Source: Bryum argenteum
Lineage: Eukaryota > Streptophyta > Bryopsida > Bryales > Bryaceae
DNA: 64,000 bases
Assembly: GCA_037043015.1 (NCBI GenBank)
Contig: CM073325.1
Location: 4,962,501 to 5,026,500 of the forward strand
Direction of reading: 5' to 3'
Shown piece after piece: positions 59,317-64,000 of this stretch (within the stretch, counting starts at the first letter, position 1; every line of letters starts with the position of its first letter). Both the position numbers and the translations under genes were made by a program. Below the pieces are notes generated by a model that searched no databases, was not told where the DNA came from, and worked only from the letters and a program-made list of their open reading frames with translations.

Positions 59317-59914
59317 CACTAGTAGAAAATTGAAGGAACTTGACGTTTGTAGTAACTTGTTCCTAATGACAAAAGAGTGCCTATTTAGAGCTACTTAGGA
59401 CATCAAAATAAAGTGTTATATTTTTCACTTTCCACTTTCACTAGTAGAAAATGATGTCTAAAATTTTTCCGGAATTACATGTCTGAAATTACATGGAACC
59501 GCTTGTATTTTTCTATAACGTTGTGTCCTTCAATCAATTATTATGATTGTCAATTTTCATCAAAGTTTTATTGATTTAATACAAGTATGGGTTGGTCTAC
59601 TACACTAATAAAAATCTACAAAATCTTGGTCGTTGTGTTGATTGATTTGAGGACACGAAGTTGTAGGGAAAATTAGGTGGTTTTACGTTATTTTAGACAT
59701 GTAATTATGGATAAATTTTGGACACCATTTTCTACTAGTGTTTGCTAATCTAGTGGGCTTTGGTATAGCTTATTACACCAATAAAAATGTAAAGAGAATT
59801 GACAAATAAACTACTTTATTTTGATTTTTTTAGAAGCACAATTTAGCAAACTCTCTAAAGTCATTAGAAACAAGTCATTACAGACGTCACTTTTCGTGCA
59901 ATTTTCTTCTAGTG
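59317..59914. mobile_element. CACTA-type MITE, outer, 598 bp
   Basis: Begins CACTAGTAGAAAATTG and ends CAATTTTCTTCTAGTG, inverted apart from one base (CACTAGTAGAAAA against CACTAGAAGAAAA). The 3-bp flank AAA is on both sides, as expected for CACTA (En/Spm) elements. It contains the inner element at 59439-59740. Confidence 0.75.
59439..59740. mobile_element. CACTA-type MITE, inner, 302 bp
   Basis: Begins CACTAGTAGAAAATGATGTC and ends GACACCATTTTCTACTAGTG, inverted over nearly 20 bases, with TTT on both sides. It is inserted in the outer CACTA element. Confidence 0.8.
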
Positions 59915-60560
59915 AAACTTTCCATTACTTCCCAGGTCTACAATTTTTCCAAAAACTTGAATCAACAACTTTGGCTATAACACCATGGTCGGAGATTTGT
60001 AAGGTACAAAACCTCATTTTTTTGGAAGAGCTTCCTACAAAAAATGGTTAGATATAAAAAAAAGAAAAAAGAAAAAAAAGGGTGATCTTTGAAAACGAAT
60101 GTGAGTGAAGGGAACAAGGGCTTTAGAGGTAGACTTGTACCTTGTATGGGCAAGTCTGTTACAGTGGCAGTATTATGTAGAAAAGGTGAGTCAAAACTTT
60201 CAGGGAATATTTCCTAGACCATGAGACATTACAGAATTTGGAGGTGATTTATACGATGAGTGATATTGTTAATAAAAAACCTATTGGAGAGAATGAGTGG
60301 TGATATTATAGAGTACAACATTTTTTATGTAAACAAATGCAAGTTTTTCTATGATAAAATGACACTTGGAATAACATAATTGCTAATTTATGAAAAGAGT
60401 GAGCATTTGTAGTTTTCAGTGCGTGGGGATTGCAGTTTTATAGTTACCAATGAGCTTGAGCTCCGGTTGATTTCATGCTTTCACATGCAGGCGCGGCCGT
60501 ATCGATGTTGTCTGAGCAATTCATGAGCTCCTTCCGATCCGCAGTTGATGAAGCTTGAAT
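59915..60560. other. Intergenic DNA upstream of the AWPM-19 gene
   Basis: AT-rich with no gene; an A/G-rich low-complexity tract lies at 60055-60080. Confidence 0.4.
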
Positions 60561-60866
60561 GCATCACGTGGGTACAACGAATCATGGATGTCCCAGATCG
60601 AAAACCTCGAATCAGCAACACCTTCATCAATGTCCGGAATGCTCGATCGTCGTCGACATCATCCACTCCGGATGCTCCGCCGCGTCCGCCATGCACGCGC
60701 CCGGCACGAGTAATCCCGCTACCTCCTGTCAGGCCTCTACTATAAAGCATCGAATCCACACACAAAAGGAATCATTCATTCGATCTGAGCACTTCTTTGT
60801 CTGTGACTAAGATTCAGTAAGGAGATTCATCGTACGACTGGTGGTCGATCTACTGATTCATCGATC
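60561..60866 (+). promoter_or_regulatory. AWPM-19 gene promoter with ABRE-like box and TATA box
   Basis: A CACGTGGG motif (60565-60572), the core of ABA-response elements and G-boxes, stands about 175 bp before TATAAA (60741-60746). A CATGCA RY-type motif is near 60690. Family knowledge (AWPM-19 proteins accumulate under ABA, cold and in desiccating tissue) agrees with these boxes; actual ABA control is inference. Confidence 0.6.
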
Positions 60867-61606
60867 ATGGCGGCTATTGGGAGGAGCTATGTAACGCCGG
60901 TGTTGACCGGCATCAACTTCGCTCTGGCCCTGGCGGGTGCTGCTCTTGCAGGATGGGCCCTCAACCGCGGCTTCGACAGTCCAGGCTCTGTCGGTAAGGC
61001 TAGCCACACACTGTAACCATCCCATGAATGAATGAAAATACTTGAGCGTTATCTTGATCACGTACATGGGGGCATGCAATCCATGCAGGTAATGTGGTGA
61101 CGTCGGTGTTTCTACCACTGGCGCTCATAGCGTGCTGCGTTACCATGGCGGCCAAGCTTGCAGGAGGCTTCCATTTGCGATTGTGGCGAACTGATAGCCT
61201 CGCGGCTGCGGCTGCCACGGCGCTCATCGCCTTCCTGCTCACTCTTCTCGCCTTGGGGTACCATCACTTCTACCTTTCCATGTGGATTCTCATGCTTATA
61301 TATCGTGAGCAAGGGACTGATCATGGCCATGGTATTTGCAGGGTTGCGATCAAGGAGATCAAGGTTGGAGGCAACCGTCCGAAGCAGCTGGTAATCACTG
61401 GACAAGTCTTTCTGTTTGATATTCCTGGCTTGTGAATCGATCATGCATGAAAAGGCTAAGCTAAGCTGTTGGGATGTGTGATTTTTCAGAAAGCATTGGA
61501 AGCTATAATCATCATCTTGGGTTTCTTCGAGCTTCTGTACATCTTGTCTTTGCACGCTGGTACCGATGCTGCCGACGAGAAATATGGGACAAACCAGGTT
61601 GTGTAA
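60867..61606 (+). CDS. AWPM-19-like (PM19) membrane protein (153 aa, 4 exons)
   Basis: Exons 60867-60993, 61089-61257, 61342-61390 and 61490-61606 join to 462 nt. The protein has four hydrophobic helices: about residues 9-29, 42-62 (VVTSVFLPLALIACCVTMAA), 77-98 (LAAAAATALIAFLLTLLALG) and 119-138 (LEAIIIILGFFELLYILSLH). Family signatures are seen: GWALNRGFD after helix 1, KLAGG-x-HLRLWRTDSLAAA between helices 2 and 3, VGGNRPKQLKALEA before helix 4, and the ending LSLHAG. AWPM-19/PM19 proteins are plasma-membrane proteins linked to ABA, cold and dehydration responses, with reported ABA-transport activity for some members. Length is normal. An AATAAA signal is at 61725-61730. Whether it moves ABA cannot be judged here. 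Confidence 0.9.
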
Positions 61607-61739
61607 TTAATTTGACCGCTGCCAAGCTGATGAAGATAGTGTTTTGATTCGTCAAACTGCTTCATAATTATTATTTGATGAGATGATCTCTCTCGATTGC
61701 TGTACGTTATCATTCTTTTATATCAATAAAATTCAGACT

Positions 61740-62351
61740 CTCTGAAAGATGGTCTGTGCATGGTTGGAATTCAGTGTGAGTCAACATGTTCGATTGCGTC
61801 TTGTTCACCTTTTTGTTTCGATCAACGTTGGCTATTCTTCTTTTTCTTTCTGCGTATTACGTCTTGGAGCATGGTTGACAACTTTTGCGAGATTTGTGAC
61901 TGAGTATTAATTTCAAACTTCAATCACTCCCACAGATGCGCAAAAAAGTAACTCGAGAGTAAGCACATCTCCTTCGACAGCAGCCATTCTGTATTTCACC
62001 AGAAAATTAGCTCGGATACTTACTACTGAGAATTTAGTTAGAAGTCATCCTTATAAGATAGATACAAATGTATATTATTAATTAGGTGGGCTATTTTAAA
62101 AATCGTTACGTAATGCACCTCAGCTACCTTTTCTGATCCAAAATCTAGTACCATCTTTTCTTCGTCTTGTAATTAACTGCCGAATCAACTCAAAATGAGG
62201 TTGTTTTTTTTTTTTTTCATGTCCTCTACGCACAGTATTGATTTGACAAAAAAATCAGAATAATAAGAGTGTGGTTGCCTCCCGCGGCAACAGGTAAGTT
62301 GAATCACTGAATACTGTACTGTCTTTTTTCATACCAGCTTCATACAATTTA
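61740..62351. other. Short gap between convergent AWPM-19 and WD40 genes
   Basis: Both 3' ends point into this stretch. A T run at 62204-62218 is the only simple feature; no other gene seen. Confidence 0.5.
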
Positions 62352-63760
62352 CTACCTTGGTACAAAGCAAAAGAGAGCCACATTACCCTGTGCATCCCCT
62401 GACACTAACCAGATTGTCGCTTCTTTTTCGAGTGGTGAAGATGAGGTGGTAGCAGCCAGTGACCTCACACCCGAAGCATGTACTTCCACAGGTTCTCCAA
62501 CAGGAGCCAACGTTTCTGGATCCCAAACACGCACAAACTGCAACCCCACAGAATCAAACATTTTCAATAATCAATGCTGGTCGCAGTAAAATAGAAAACT
62601 AGAAAGCTCCTGACCTTGTCAGCCCCACCACTGAAGAGAACGTTGCCTGCTGATGCCAAGGTATGCAGCTTCGCGCCCTCGTGTGCGGCATTTGCTTCAG
62701 CCTTCATTTGCAAGGTGAGCTTGCACCAGGCCTGAAATGTAAAATCATAGCACCTCTTGAGGGTGATGAACCAACGTAGAAACTCAAAGCATACTGGGAG
62801 CAGAATGTACCCTAATATGTCCATCATGCCCCGCCGTAATGACCACGCCACTGTGGAGCACTAAGCTGATGATTCTGCCTGCCAATAGCACGGGATACAT
62901 TACTGCTGAGAACACAATTTGCACTAAAATACAATCCGACATGAACAGAAGGAATAAATGTCAACAAATTGCTTCACGAGTTCACAGTGACAACTCTTGA
63001 TCTGCTTCAGTAATGAATATGCGGGAATCAAGGTCTAATGTATTTGAGAGTCAATAAGAATGGTAGACGATTTAACACACCTTCATGGGCTTGTACACTA
63101 GTTCGACTGTGAAAGGAGCTAATAGAACCATTCTTCAGAGTAGAAGAGATCATCCACATGTGTAGCACTCTGCCAAGGTAAGGTAATACAACTCAATTGC
63201 TTTTATCAGTTTGAGGGACTAAATACTATGAAGATTCGCAAAAAAGCAAGCTAGGCTTACCCATCTGCAGTAGCAGCGTAGATACAGTCATCATCCATCG
63301 CCGTCACAAGCACATCACCTGCAGAAGTCTTGAATTAACGACCACACTTTCACCACTAAACTTAAAAAGTAGCATTTCAGTAGACGATCGTTACCCTTGA
63401 ATAGTTGCAAGTCACCGAAATGGTCAATCGTATGGGCGTCCGAGGTGCCGGGAAGCTTCCACACCTTGATGAAATTGCATGCTGCGCTGCAATGAAAACA
63501 CCACAATAGACGAAGATCGTGTTAAAAAGTGTAATGAAACTGTACAAATACTAGAAATAAAAAATTGCACATACTTTTATGAGAAACGGTCACACATGAG
63601 AATAGAAGCATAGTTTATAGCATGCAGCTCTATTACCTTATCATGACCTCATTGCCAACAGCAAGTGTTCGCACCCACCCAGTATGACCTCCCAAAGCCA
63701 CCCCCGGAACGGAAGTCCAGTTGCTCAGTCTCCAAAGCCGTAACTCCCTCTCTGCATGAC
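62352..63760 (-). CDS. WD40-repeat protein, 3' part (8 exons visible, 5' end outside the window)
   Basis: Read leftward, exons 63637-63760, 63395-63487, 63261-63318, 63081-63169, 62811-62905, 62615-62731 and the last, 62352-62537, connect in frame; further exons lie right of 63760, beyond the window or in the unresolved 63761-64000 stretch. The protein reads GHAERELRLWRLSNWTSVPG, GGHTGWVRTLAVGNEVMIS, NFIKVWKLPG, DVLVTAMDDDCIYAATADG, VLHSGVVITAGHDGHIRAWC, NVLFSGGADKFVRVWDPETL and ends LVSGDAQGNVALFCFVPR. The regular GH...(L/V)W spacing marks WD40 blades, at least five here, forming the end of a beta-propeller, a protein-binding platform. I do not recognise the subfamily. Seven exons are resolved by splice consensus; an eighth upstream is presumed from the open phase at 63760. 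Confidence 0.8.
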
Positions 63761-64000
63761 CTGCAACCGAACTTCGATTATTCAGACAACATCCAAGTGA
63801 CATCAAAATAGCAACTACAAAGCACTAAAACAGATTTGAAGCTTTATGACTATGGGAGTTTATGGAGTTTACACGGCCAACACGGTAATATTAAAGTCAT
63901 CAAAATATCTCAAGGGTTCTGCACACTCAACGAAATTTCAAAACACGATGCACTCTCAAATGTGTTCACGAACTGAGAAGTGGAACTTTTCAAATCAAAG

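Overview
The window is nuclear DNA of a land plant. The genes have GT-AG introns, and they include plant families such as an AWPM-19 membrane protein and a CCT-domain regulator. There is also a short run of the plant telomere repeat TTTAGGG. The intergenic DNA is AT-rich and full of small non-autonomous DNA transposons. I cannot place the species from sequence alone; a non-seed plant is only a guess.

Six ordinary host genes are readable: a 71-residue N-terminal-hydrophobic/coiled-coil protein (198-1039, +); a CCT-domain protein of about 451 residues (18681-20598, +); a DeSI/PPPDE-type peptidase (32106-33656, +); two intact tandem copies of the HORMA protein REV7/MAD2L2 (38189-39276 and 39466-40595, +); an AWPM-19-like four-helix membrane protein (60867-61606, +); and the 3' part of a WD40 protein running off the right edge (62352-63760, -). 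The intervals of 5-15 kb between them hold MITE-like elements. Several can be delimited to the base: two 102-bp perfect fold-back Stowaway-type elements, 9-bp-TSD MULE-like elements, CACTA-type elements nested in one another, and a large family bounded by TTAACCC(C/T)TAAA ends inside TTAA targets.

The most striking object is one 16,820-bp transposon, 42291-59110. It has 11-bp perfect inverted termini (CAGGGATGTCA), an exact 8-bp target duplication (ATTCGAAT) and a hAT-family (DUF659-type) transposase near its right end. Its insertion site lies in a repeat whose uninterrupted relative is present near 17.77-17.88 kb. Besides the transposase it carries three unrelated-looking genes: a divergent protein kinase-like gene, a glutamine/tyrosine-rich protein gene, and a long coiled-coil RING-H2 gene. 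The last two share a short N-terminal module (CKKYVKMYH...KLWPR). The four genes form two convergent pairs (kinase> <P and RING> <transposase). Each has its TATA box directly beside a GC-rich block of CGGTCGGCCG-like repeats, so the element seems to use one home-made promoter design four times. This copy is decaying: the transposase, P and RING genes each have frameshifts or in-frame stops, and the kinase gene has a likely frameshift near its end.

All intron and exon borders were inferred by eye from splice consensus, phase and protein continuity. Family names rest on recognised motifs, not on database searches.
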